Below are positions 1 through 6,794 of a stretch of 9,966 nt of DNA, piece by piece. Below the pieces are notes generated by a model. The model was not told where the DNA came from and did no database searches. It saw nothing but the letters and a program-made list of their open reading frames with translations. The stretch covers positions 1-9,966 of the forward strand of contig JADFXO010000129.1 in assembly GCA_015233485.1 (NCBI GenBank). The letters are read 5' to 3'. Made by a program: the position numbers and the translations under genes. This stretch comes from Nitrospirota bacterium (GTDB lineage: Bacteria; Nitrospirota; Thermodesulfovibrionia; Thermodesulfovibrionales; Magnetobacteriaceae). Within the stretch, counting starts at the first letter, position 1. Each line of letters starts with the position of its first letter.

Positions 1-1
1 C

Positions 2-103
2 CGCAGCGTAGCACAGAAAATGAGAGAGCTTATGCTTAACATTCGCTTGGTCTTCGACTACTTACGTATGTCAAAAAACTCTGCTTCTACGGCACTTGCC
101 TGA
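2..103 (+). CDS. 3' end of an unrecognised gene, open at the left edge
   Basis: This frame is open from the left edge and ends at a TGA at 101-103. The visible 33 residues (ending SKNSASTALA) include a stretch that could be a mixed hydrophobic and basic helix (LMLNIRLVFDYLRM). The family cannot be recognised from so little. The next + strand frame overlaps it by 8 nt and continues as a plausible polypeptide, so this may be the upstream half of one gene broken by a +1 frame change near base 95-100. Codon choice here (CGT/CGC for Arg) differs from the AGG-rich pilus genes to the right, which weakly suggests a different history. It could also be chance open frame. Confidence 0.3.
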   Translation, partial: RSVAQKMRELMLNIRLVFDYLRMSKNSASTALA

Positions 104-281
104 TGGAGAACAAATTTACCGTGTGCAAGAGGTATTTGAGAGCTTAATGAGTACGCCAACAGATCGTTTGCGTGAAATGCTTGACAATGCGCGCGATATG
201 GGAGTATCAGGTATTCTTGAGAACAAAAAGGCACTGGAGGTCGCTGATGCGATGATTCAGGGAGATTGTGACAGAGCCTGA
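96..281 (+). CDS. Short hypothetical ORF, possibly the frameshifted 3' end of the preceding gene
   Basis: A 61-residue frame opens with TTG at 96 and closes with TGA at 279-281. The TTG has no Shine-Dalgarno sequence before it. An internal ATG at 147 has GAGAG about 5 nt upstream and would give 44 residues. The composition is protein-like and amphipathic helical (EVFESLMSTPTDRLREML, then NKKALEVADAMIQ), with acidic and basic residues well mixed and no membrane segment or signal peptide. I do not recognise the family. The lack of a ribosome site at 96 and the smooth continuation from the frame ending at 103 make a broken C-terminal end of one gene about as likely as an independent small gene. 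Confidence 0.35.
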   Translation: MPDGEQIYRVQEVFESLMSTPTDRLREMLDNARDMGVSGILENKKALEVADAMIQGDCDRA

Positions 282-287
282 TGTCTT

Positions 288-315
288 AAGCAACAACGCC
301 GAAAGGTACGGCGCT
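288..315 (-). terminator. Weak Rho-independent terminator candidate for the glycosyltransferase gene
   Basis: CGCCG (297-301) and CGGCG (309-313) can pair around a 7-nt loop. On the - strand the stem extends by one G-T and one A-T pair and is followed by a loosely T-rich run, TTGTTGCTT. It lies about 40 nt past the stop codon of the - strand gene, in the convergent gap. The T tract is interrupted, so efficiency is doubtful. The rest of the 282-354 gap shows nothing else I can name. Confidence 0.3.
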
Positions 316-354
316 TGGAGAGACTGCGAAAAGGGGCAGGTAGAGCCGAATCGG

Positions 355-1035
355 TTATATCAAATATTTAACCAAAGAATATATATATCTGAACCACACC
401 TTTGTCAGCCTTACTTTCGATACTCCGGCCTGCCGCTTGTACTCGTGGGCAGGGATTTCAACCAGCGTAAAGCCGCGCTTTATGGTCTTCATTATCATTT
501 CCTGCTCAATGGTAGTTATATTCTCCGTAAGGGCAAGTTTTCTTGCCACGTCAGTTCTTATAGCCCTGTAACCGTTTTGGGAATCGCTGATTCTTACCCT
601 GTAACGCCAGTTTATGCAGGCCGTAATAAAGGCGCTTCCCATTAGCCTGAAAAACTCGTCAAAGCCGCCGTGCAGCTCACTGGAGCCGCCCAAAAGGCGC
701 GAACCCGTAACGTGGTCGGCCTCACCAGTTAAAATCGGCTCTATCAGGCGGGGAATATCGTCGGGGTCGTGAGAGCCGTCGGCGTCTATAAATACGATCA
801 GCCCACCCGTGACCTGTTTAATCGCCTCTCTCAATGCCGCGCCCTTGCCCTTGCCGTTGTCCTGTATTACCCTCGCGCCATGTGAAAGCGCCACCTGTGC
901 CGTATTATCCGCCGAAGGCCCGTTGACTACCAGAATATCGCCGCTGTACTTCTGGCATCCGTCAATAACGCGGCCTATTGTTTCCTCTTCGTTCAGGGCG
1001 GGAATAACTATTGATACTCTCAACGCTGGCGTCAT
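355..1035 (-). CDS. Family 2 glycosyltransferase, polyprenyl-phosphate hexose synthase type
   Basis: The product is 226 residues, the size of a soluble GT-A catalytic domain. Visible motifs are IPALNEEE (11-18, nucleotide-binding strand), VVNGPSADNT (36-45, where family members usually have VVDDGSxDxT), GKGKGAALREA (61-71), the metal-binding FIDADGSHDPDDIP (82-95, with D84 and D86 as the DxD), GSR (111-113), SDSQNGYRAIR (150-160) and the late EIPAHEYKRQAGVSK. This order matches DPM1-like enzymes that move a sugar from a nucleotide donor to a polyprenyl phosphate. Donor and acceptor cannot be told from sequence. No membrane helix is seen, so it is probably cytosolic or peripheral at the inner membrane. 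The frame runs on upstream to 1317, but that part crosses the promoters and the pilY1 start. I chose ATG at 1035 because similarity begins there. AGGA directly abuts this ATG, so TTG at 1023 is a possible alternative. The gene is divergent from the pilus operon. Confidence 0.9.
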   Translation of the reverse strand: MTPALRVSIVIPALNEEETIGRVIDGCQKYSGDILVVNGPSADNTAQVALSHGARVIQDNGKGKGAALREAIKQVTGGLIVFIDADGSHDPDDIPRLIEPILTGEADHVTGSRLLGGSSELHGGFDEFFRLMGSAFITACINWRYRVRISDSQNGYRAIRTDVARKLALTENITTIEQEMIMKTIKRGFTLVEIPAHEYKRQAGVSKVRLTKVWFRYIYSLVKYLI

Positions 1036-1081
1036 TCCTATATGTTGCCATAGGTTAAACCAAATATGCAAATTCCCATTC

Positions 1082-1094
1082 GCGAAATTTTCGC
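1082..1094. promoter_or_regulatory. Palindrome GCGAAATTTTCGC upstream of the pilY1 promoter, candidate operator
   Basis: Two 6-bp arms, GCGAAA and TTTCGC, are perfect inverted repeats around one T. An overlapping 8-bp palindrome, TTCGCGAA, lies at 1079-1086. The site ends 10 bp before the -35 box of the + strand promoter. It is followed by seven A residues (1095-1101), so on the + strand it is not a terminator. Its position would suit an activator of the pilus operon or a roadblock to the leftward transcript. The regulator is unknown. Confidence 0.35.
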
Positions 1095-1104
1095 AAAAAA
1101 ACAC

Positions 1105-1133
1105 TTGACAAAACAGATGAGTTCTTGTAGTAT
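1105..1133 (+). promoter_or_regulatory. Sigma-70 type promoter for the pilus operon
   Basis: A perfect -35 box TTGACA (1105-1110) is separated by exactly 17 bp from TAGTAT (1128-1133), a 4-of-6 match to TATAAT. Transcription should begin near 1140, leaving a leader of about 115 nt before the pilY1 ATG. I see no sigma-54 (GG-N10-GC) element here. The start region overlaps the oppositely directed promoter. Confidence 0.6.
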
Positions 1134-1142
1134 AGGAATTGA

Positions 1143-1157
1143 GTATAATAATTATAC
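1143..1157. repeat. Perfect 15-bp palindrome GTATAATAATTATAC
   Basis: Two 7-bp arms are perfect inverted repeats around a central A. It contains TATAAT on both strands. The - strand copy is the -10 box of the glycosyltransferase promoter. The + strand copy (1144-1149) has no good -35 box at 16-18 bp. The palindrome could be an operator or simply a consequence of AT-rich promoter sequence. Confidence 0.45.
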
Positions 1158-1179
1158 ATGATAGCATGGCGACGGTCAA
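1151..1179 (-). promoter_or_regulatory. Near-consensus sigma-70 promoter for the glycosyltransferase gene
   Basis: Read on the - strand, TTGACC (1179-1174) is followed after exactly 17 bp by a perfect TATAAT (1156-1151), matching 11 of 12 consensus bases. Transcription should start near 1144 and give a leader of about 110 nt before the ATG at 1035. The leader runs back across the pilY1 promoter. Confidence 0.65.
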
Positions 1180-1255
1180 AAGTTGTAGGATAGGAATGTA
1201 AATCGTTGAGGGAAGACATTGTAGATAAATACTACCAAATAGAGAGGGATTGAAT

Positions 1256-4200
1256 ATGCTGACAACGAGAAAACATACCTTTAGGCTGTTCTTATTATCC
1301 TGCCGCAGTGTAAACAATGTAGGAGTAAGTCTGCTGTTGTTGCTGGCATTTCTTTTTTTCGCGGCCCATGTTGCCGAGGCCCACTGGACGGTGGATGTGT
1401 GTAAAACAGGGGCTGGCAGCGGCAGCGTAGCCCAAACTATGAATAATGGTAGTCAATCCGGGGCCGAGTCCTCCTGCACTTCCTGTACGCACTGCTGCTC
1501 CGGCAGCACTGCCAGCGCCTACTGCTTTCAGTATTCAGGAAGCAGCGGTGTCACCGATGTGACCCTTACCGAAACGACGAACGCAGGCAGTACTTTCGGA
1601 GGCTGGACGGCTTGCAGCGGCACATCAAATAACTGTGATGGCAGCAACACATGTCAGTGGAATGGTTGTAGTGGAACAGGCACGACCTGCCATAACATAT
1701 ATTCCAATAGCAATTCTTATTGCATAACCGCCGTGTTTAACAGCGCGGCGACCACAACTACGACAACGGCGACCACAACTACGACAACGGCGGCGTCGAC
1801 TACGACCACGACCTCGACCACGGCGGCGACAACCTCCACTACGACTACATCGATATCCGCAACCAACTCGTCTATGTCCAATTTTTGTAACGGCACCTCT
1901 ACTCCTCCATTTATGGGTGCGAGTGTCCCGCCTCTTCTTATGCTTGATATATCAAAGGACCACAAGAACAGCTATAAGGCCTACAACGACTACACCGACC
2001 TCAACAACGATGGAACGGTTGAGACGCAGTACAATGGAACCTTTACATACTACGGCTATTTCGACCCTACTAAATGTTATACATATTCGGGAGGTACTAC
2101 TAGTTCATATACGAATTCGGCGTACTATTTCTCACCTTCTTCTGTATCGGCCACGTCTCCGGCTACCTGTGACGGCACCAAATGGAGCGGGAACTTCCTG
2201 AACTGGGCCACAATGTCGCGAATGGATGTCCTCAGAAAGGTACTCTACGGAGGATACAGATCTACCGATACCGCGACTTCGACAATACTGCAAAGACAAT
2301 TTCTTCCGCAAGACGCCCATAGCTGGGCAAAGGTATACACCCCCGGCGCAGGAGACCCTACAATAAATCAGGTGACTCCTTTGTCGAACACCTCCAGTAT
2401 TACTATCTGTAATACGACAGTCGCCGACCCGGCAAATCCCCCCGCCATGCGGGTTGCAAGTGGTTCATGGCCGTACTGGGCGTCTAACGAAAGGTGGCAG
2501 TGCGCAAGGGCTGGAGAATATAACAACGGTGCGCAGTGGGAAGTAAGGCGTCCCCCCGCGGCTACCGGTGGATACATGGACTATATAGTGAAAGTGCAGG
2601 TCTGCAACGCGTCCTTGCTTGGGAGCGAAAGGTGCCAGTTGTATCCAAGCGGCAATTATAAGCCCATAGGACTGCTACAGGCCTACGGGGAGAGTTCGAA
2701 GATGTACTTCGGACTTATGACCGGAAGTTGGATTAAGAATAAATCCGGCGGGGTGCTGCGCAAAAACATCGGCCCGATTACAAACGAAGTAAACTATACC
2801 ACAGATGGAACATTTTGCATAAGCAGCAACGGCACCGCTAACACAGCCTGCGTTTCGAGTACCGGAGTGCCGGGAATTATTGACACGCTGAACAAGCTAA
2901 AGATATACAGGTACAACTATGGCTCAGGTTGGAGCGACGGCACTTATAATAATACTGACTCCTGCTCATGGGGAAACCAGAATTTTACCGAGAGTGCAGG
3001 CGGCACCTGCACTAACTGGGGAAATCCCATAAGCGAGATATATTATGAATCCCTGAGATACTTTATGGGGAAGACCACGCCTACATCGGCTTTCAACACA
3101 GACGACAGCCCTATCGTCTCAGGGCTTACTCCTGTTACGTGGCAAGACCCGTACGCGACATATCCATACTGTGCCAAGCCGTTTATCATGGTTATAAGCG
3201 ACGTGGCCCCAAGTTTTGACTCCGACCAGCTTCCAGGGGTAAACAGCAATTTTGGAAGCGGGCTGACTGCCGATATAGGAGTCAACGGTACCCTTCTTAA
3301 TGTGGCTACACAGACCGATATAGTAGGCGGAAGCGCTAACGGAGGAGAGAATGTATCGGGGAATTATTTTATTGGCCAGTCTGGCTCGACGCAAGATACG
3401 ATAAGCGGCGTCACAACCAATATGTGCACAAGCAAGGCTGTAAGCTCATTGTCGTCGATAAGGGGGGTCTGCCCTACTGCGCCGAACTCACAGAGTTCAT
3501 ACTACCTTGCCGGCCTTGCCTACTGGGCACATATCAATGATCTGAGAAGCAGCAGCAATACCCCTAATAACGCCATCACGGGCGATAATGTTACCCAGAA
3601 CGTTACTACTTATTCCATAGCCTTGAGTACCACACTTCCGAATTTGAATATTAAATTGGGTTCGTCTAACCAATACACCGTTAAATTTATCCCTGCATGT
3701 TACAACAGCTCTAATGGAAATCCCTGTACGCTGGTTAATTTTATCATTGACAGCAACGCCACCATCTGTACAAGCCCTCCTGCCGGCACAGTATTAGGCC
3801 GGTACTTCATCACATGGGAGGATTCCCCTCAGGGAGGAGACTACGACATGGACGCCGACGGCTGCATATACTATACTGTTAATAATGCCGCCAATCCTCC
3901 CACTGTTACTTTTACCGTAAAGATGACCGGCAGTTCCACGCCCTATAATATGAACATGGGTTATATAATGAGCGGAACAACTACCGATGGCCCCCGCTAT
4001 CTGGCTACAAACTGCGACAGCAGCTCCGCTACTCCCAATACCGGCCTGCTTGCCAGTGGGAACTGCGGCGTTAATTTCACGACTGTCCCATCTGCTTCAG
4101 GCACTGCCCCCACTAACAACGCTAATATAGGTTCTTTTACGCATACCGTATCAACCACCGCATCCACCGTAAGCCTCTTGAACGACCCTCTCTGGTATGC

Positions 4201-6784
4201 CGCTAAATGGGGCGGTTTCACAGACAGCAACGGCAACAATATGCCCGACAATCAGACGGAATGGACCACCGGCGTTAATGGCACCGGCGTACCAGACAAT
4301 TACTACCTCGTGACTAACCCTTCAACGCTTGAGACTCAGCTCGAAGCGGCCTTCCTTAAGATTCTCAAACAGACGTCCTCCGGCACCGCCGCGACGGTTC
4401 TTTCACAGAGGACACAGGCGGGCGCCAATATCATGCAGGTACTGTTTTACCCAAACAAGTATTTTACAGGCAATACTGAGATTTCATGGGTTGGCTACCT
4501 CAATAATCTCTGGTTTTACAACACCAGCGCCGCTCAGGAAATCAGGGAAGATACGGTCAACGATTTCAAGTTAAATCTCACAAATGACGATGTCATCAAC
4601 TTTTCGGTTGTGAACAACAATCCAATCATACAACTATACAGCGATACAGCCGGCAACGGCACGCTGACCGCGCTGACGCCCTTTACCGAAACCTTCGATA
4701 CCTTAAATACTATTTGGGAGGCTGGAGGAAACAGCCGCGATCCCTCAACCTTAAGCAGCACGTCTACGGGGTACACCGGTAATTTTTACGACCTGTACCA
4801 TGACAACGCCTCAGTGAGGACGATCTATGCCAACGGCAGCAGCGGCCTCGCTCTGTTTAATACGAGTAACGCGGGCCAGTTCAGCTCTTACATGGGCACT
4901 ACTATGGTCGCGTCGGCTTCTGTGAACGATATTATCAACTACACACGGGGAGTTGATAAAGCGGGGCTTAGAAACAGGACTACCGCAAATCAGGGTTTCA
5001 GCGCGCTCAGCGTGTGGAAGCTAGGTGATATCGTCTACTCGACTCCTCAGTTACAGCAATACACACCCTCTTCCAGTAATGGCAACGCCGACTACTGGGT
5101 AGCCTATGTGGGCGCCAACGATGGAATGCTTCATGCCTTTAAGGCGGGGAAGCTTATCACCAGCGGCCTTGGCGCCGGCGAGGTAGAGCAATTGAGCGGC
5201 TCAGGCCTTGGCCAGGAAATATGGGGGTTCATTCCGAGGAACTCTCTGCCATATCTGCGCTTTTTGGCAGACCCTTCCTATTCGCCAAACTCAGGCTGCC
5301 ACATCTACTTTAACGACCTCAAGCCCTACATATATGCCTACACACCAACAGGCGCGTCTGCTCAGAAAGTAGTCCTGATAGGCGGAATGCGTCTGGGAGG
5401 GGGATGTGGATGCGGCAGCGGCACCTGTCCGGCGGCCTCAGACGTTTATAACCCTCCAACAGATACGTGTTCCACTGGCAATCGTACCGACGCTACGTCG
5501 CCAATGAGTGCCTGCGTCGGCCTTTCCTCGTACTATGCCCTTGATGTTACTAATCCAACATCTCCGTCTCTCATCTGGGAATTTTCTCATCCCCAGCTTG
5601 GGTTTTCGTACTCAGGCCCGGCGGTTATAAACAGGGGCGGGAATTTGATGGTTATGTTTCTCTCAGGGCCGCAGACGTATACTGGCCGATCCTATCAGGA
5701 TTTGCAGACCTTTACCTTAGCTTTAAACAATGACTTCACGATAAACTCAACCGCTACCGGCAGCAGCGGCGGCCTGTATAAATATGACACGGGTATTGCG
5801 CGCGCCTACGGTGGAAGGTTATTTACCACCGGGCTGGATGTAAATGGCGACGGCAGTACCGACTATGTCATATTCGGCTACACTTCGGCTACAGACAATA
5901 CGTGGAGCAATGTCTCAGGCGGGCTTCTGTCAGTTTATACTGGCGCGACAACTCCCCCTACCTCTTCCGCGTCTGCATGTAGTGGAAGCGCATGTCCCAG
6001 CGGCAGTTGGTCGAACTGCTGGGGTTACAATACAAGCTATTTCAGTCTGTATGGCCCTGTTACCAGCAAGGTGGAGGTTGATAAGTGTTTTAGCCAATAC
6101 TACGCGTTTGCGGGGACTGGAAAATACTTTACCTCGCTGGATTCGTATACCGTAGTTGACAACAGCAGCCATGCCCTTTCGGGAGATTTTCTATATGCCT
6201 CTCCCTTTACCTGTGATCAGAACGGGTGCTGTGACAATACTACAGAAACACAGCTTTCGACCTCCACTGTGCCCAATACGTGTAATACGCTGACCGGCAG
6301 TTCCAAAAAGCCTTCATGGAAAGTCCCACTTGATAGTCCCGAAACTGTCAACAGCATATCATATTTAGGCGAACGTGATATATCCGACCCTGTGTTTACC
6401 TCCAACATGATTTTCTTTACTACCACACAGCCTACGTCGGACGTATGCTCTTTTGGCGGCAGGTCAAGGGAAATGGTATTTAACTGCGCGACTGCGGCAG
6501 CGCCCGGCTCGGCCCTGGATAACTGCACAGGCTATACAATCCCCACATCGGCATTGCAGGGGACATTGTTTATGCAGCTTTCTACAAGCGCCATAACCAA
6601 GATTTCGGTGAAAACGGGATTCCATACGTTGACCTCCAGCGATACTAACCAATCGTCACTGCAGAATAATCCCATGGGAGCCGTCACAAACTGGATGCCG
6701 GGAATAGCGCCCGAATCAAACACGCCTTACACTGCGCCGTCTTCAAGCGCGTTCGGAAAAGTCCTGAATTGGATGGAGAGGTGA
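1256..6784 (+). CDS. pilY1: PilY1-type type IV pilus tip adhesin with cysteine-rich and threonine-rich N-terminal extension
   Basis: The product is 1842 residues, longer than Pseudomonas PilY1 (about 1160). An N-terminal signal peptide has basic residues, a core GVSLLLLLAFLFFAA and likely cleavage after AEA near 42, so it is exported. Residues 44-162 resemble an InlB B-repeat (GSGSV, GSTFGGW, ITAVFN) packed with 12 cysteines. Residues 166-199 are a Thr-rich stalk. A degenerate von Willebrand-A-like region starts near 224 (PPLLMLDISKDH) and includes YGGYRSTDTAT (331-341) and PQDAHSW (351-357). The conserved hinge WGGFTDSNGNNMPDNQTEW (985-1003) leads to ILKQTSSGTAATVLS. The C-terminal beta-propeller (Neisseria PilC/PilY1 family) spans about 1250-1730, with GDIVYSTPQ and AYVGANDGMLHAF. 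The loop D1528-V-N-G-D-G-S-T-D1536 matches the EF-hand-like calcium site of PilY1. The family acts at the pilus tip in adhesion and in opposing retraction. It heads the operon, 10 nt before fimT. Confidence 0.93.
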   Translation: MLTTRKHTFRLFLLSCRSVNNVGVSLLLLLAFLFFAAHVAEAHWTVDVCKTGAGSGSVAQTMNNGSQSGAESSCTSCTHCCSGSTASAYCFQYSGSSGVTDVTLTETTNAGSTFGGWTACSGTSNNCDGSNTCQWNGCSGTGTTCHNIYSNSNSYCITAVFNSAATTTTTTATTTTTTAASTTTTTSTTAATTSTTTTSISATNSSMSNFCNGTSTPPFMGASVPPLLMLDISKDHKNSYKAYNDYTDLNNDGTVETQYNGTFTYYGYFDPTKCYTYSGGTTSSYTNSAYYFSPSSVSATSPATCDGTKWSGNFLNWATMSRMDVLRKVLYGGYRSTDTATSTILQRQFLPQDAHSWAKVYTPGAGDPTINQVTPLSNTSSITICNTTVADPANPPAMRVASGSWPYWASNERWQCARAGEYNNGAQWEVRRPPAATGGYMDYIVKVQVCNASLLGSERCQLYPSGNYKPIGLLQAYGESSKMYFGLMTGSWIKNKSGGVLRKNIGPITNEVNYTTDGTFCISSNGTANTACVSSTGVPGIIDTLNKLKIYRYNYGSGWSDGTYNNTDSCSWGNQNFTESAGGTCTNWGNPISEIYYESLRYFMGKTTPTSAFNTDDSPIVSGLTPVTWQDPYATYPYCAKPFIMVISDVAPSFDSDQLPGVNSNFGSGLTADIGVNGTLLNVATQTDIVGGSANGGENVSGNYFIGQSGSTQDTISGVTTNMCTSKAVSSLSSIRGVCPTAPNSQSSYYLAGLAYWAHINDLRSSSNTPNNAITGDNVTQNVTTYSIALSTTLPNLNIKLGSSNQYTVKFIPACYNSSNGNPCTLVNFIIDSNATICTSPPAGTVLGRYFITWEDSPQGGDYDMDADGCIYYTVNNAANPPTVTFTVKMTGSSTPYNMNMGYIMSGTTTDGPRYLATNCDSSSATPNTGLLASGNCGVNFTTVPSASGTAPTNNANIGSFTHTVSTTASTVSLLNDPLWYAAKWGGFTDSNGNNMPDNQTEWTTGVNGTGVPDNYYLVTNPSTLETQLEAAFLKILKQTSSGTAATVLSQRTQAGANIMQVLFYPNKYFTGNTEISWVGYLNNLWFYNTSAAQEIREDTVNDFKLNLTNDDVINFSVVNNNPIIQLYSDTAGNGTLTALTPFTETFDTLNTIWEAGGNSRDPSTLSSTSTGYTGNFYDLYHDNASVRTIYANGSSGLALFNTSNAGQFSSYMGTTMVASASVNDIINYTRGVDKAGLRNRTTANQGFSALSVWKLGDIVYSTPQLQQYTPSSSNGNADYWVAYVGANDGMLHAFKAGKLITSGLGAGEVEQLSGSGLGQEIWGFIPRNSLPYLRFLADPSYSPNSGCHIYFNDLKPYIYAYTPTGASAQKVVLIGGMRLGGGCGCGSGTCPAASDVYNPPTDTCSTGNRTDATSPMSACVGLSSYYALDVTNPTSPSLIWEFSHPQLGFSYSGPAVINRGGNLMVMFLSGPQTYTGRSYQDLQTFTLALNNDFTINSTATGSSGGLYKYDTGIARAYGGRLFTTGLDVNGDGSTDYVIFGYTSATDNTWSNVSGGLLSVYTGATTPPTSSASACSGSACPSGSWSNCWGYNTSYFSLYGPVTSKVEVDKCFSQYYAFAGTGKYFTSLDSYTVVDNSSHALSGDFLYASPFTCDQNGCCDNTTETQLSTSTVPNTCNTLTGSSKKPSWKVPLDSPETVNSISYLGERDISDPVFTSNMIFFTTTQPTSDVCSFGGRSREMVFNCATAAAPGSALDNCTGYTIPTSALQGTLFMQLSTSAITKISVKTGFHTLTSSDTNQSSLQNNPMGAVTNWMPGIAPESNTPYTAPSSSAFGKVLNWMER
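1747..1788 (+). repeat. Two exact 21-bp tandem copies encoding Ala-Thr6 in pilY1
   Basis: Units at 1747-1767 and 1768-1788 are identical, and a partial third start (GGCG) follows. Each unit encodes ATTTTTT in frame. Degenerate ACx-rich sequence continues to about 1850. Unit gain or loss would change stalk length by 7 residues without breaking the frame. Confidence 0.9.
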
Positions 6785-6794
6785 CGAGGATAAC

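Larger units (their letters stand above)
1125..1230 (+). repeat. Direct repeats TTGTAGnATAGGAAT in the divergent control region
   Basis: TTGTAGTATAGGAAT (1125-1139) and TTGTAGGATAGGAAT (1183-1197) match at 14 of 15 positions and are 58 bp apart start to start. A shorter relative, TTGTAGATAAAT, lies at 1219-1230. Copy 1 covers the -10 box and start region of the rightward promoter. Copy 2 sits 3 bp upstream of the -35 box of the leftward promoter. These positions suit sites for one DNA-binding regulator, but they could also be remnants of a small duplication. Confidence 0.4.
1140..1255 (+). other. Presumed 5' leader of the pilus operon mRNA
   Basis: The leader of about 115 nt holds two of the direct repeats and a tiny reading frame (ATG 1166 to TAA 1201, 11 codons) without a convincing ribosome site. 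This tiny frame ends in ATG-TAA right after AGGA at 1193-1196. Near the pilY1 start, GAGAGGG (1242-1248) lies 7 nt before ATG 1256. That spacing favours this ATG over the in-frame TTG at 1250, which would sit almost on the ribosome site. I see no riboswitch-like conserved structure. Confidence 0.4.

Noticed and set aside
95..103. Programmed +1 frameshift like that of release factor 2
   Set aside because: The stop context is CTT-GCC-TGA without a slippery codon at the stop or an upstream Shine-Dalgarno-like stimulator.
268..645. Open frame on the + strand, 125 residues
   Set aside because: From 355 on it is antisense to the glycosyltransferase catalytic domain, and its upstream 87 bases show no recognisable protein or clear ribosome site.
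1144..1149. TATAAT on the + strand as an additional rightward promoter
   Set aside because: No acceptable -35 box lies 16-18 bp upstream and there is no extended -10. The hexamer is explained as the mirror half of the palindrome.
1166..1201. 11-codon leader peptide ending in ATG-TAA
   Set aside because: Its start has no convincing ribosome site and its sequence shows no attenuation-type codon run; a chance frame is likelier.
1036..1317. Upstream extension of the glycosyltransferase frame by 94 residues
   Set aside because: It crosses both promoters, the palindromes and the pilY1 start, and its residues do not look like part of a GT-A domain, which begins at the ATG at 1035.
1475..1499. Possible c-type heme motif in the cysteine-rich PilY1 head
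   Set aside because: The spacing is CxxCxHCC, not CxxCH. I found no CxxCH in any of the predicted proteins, so there is no sign of a cytochrome-like pilus component.
1717..1965. Valine-rich open frame on the - strand
   Set aside because: It is the antisense shadow of the threonine codons in the pilY1 stalk.
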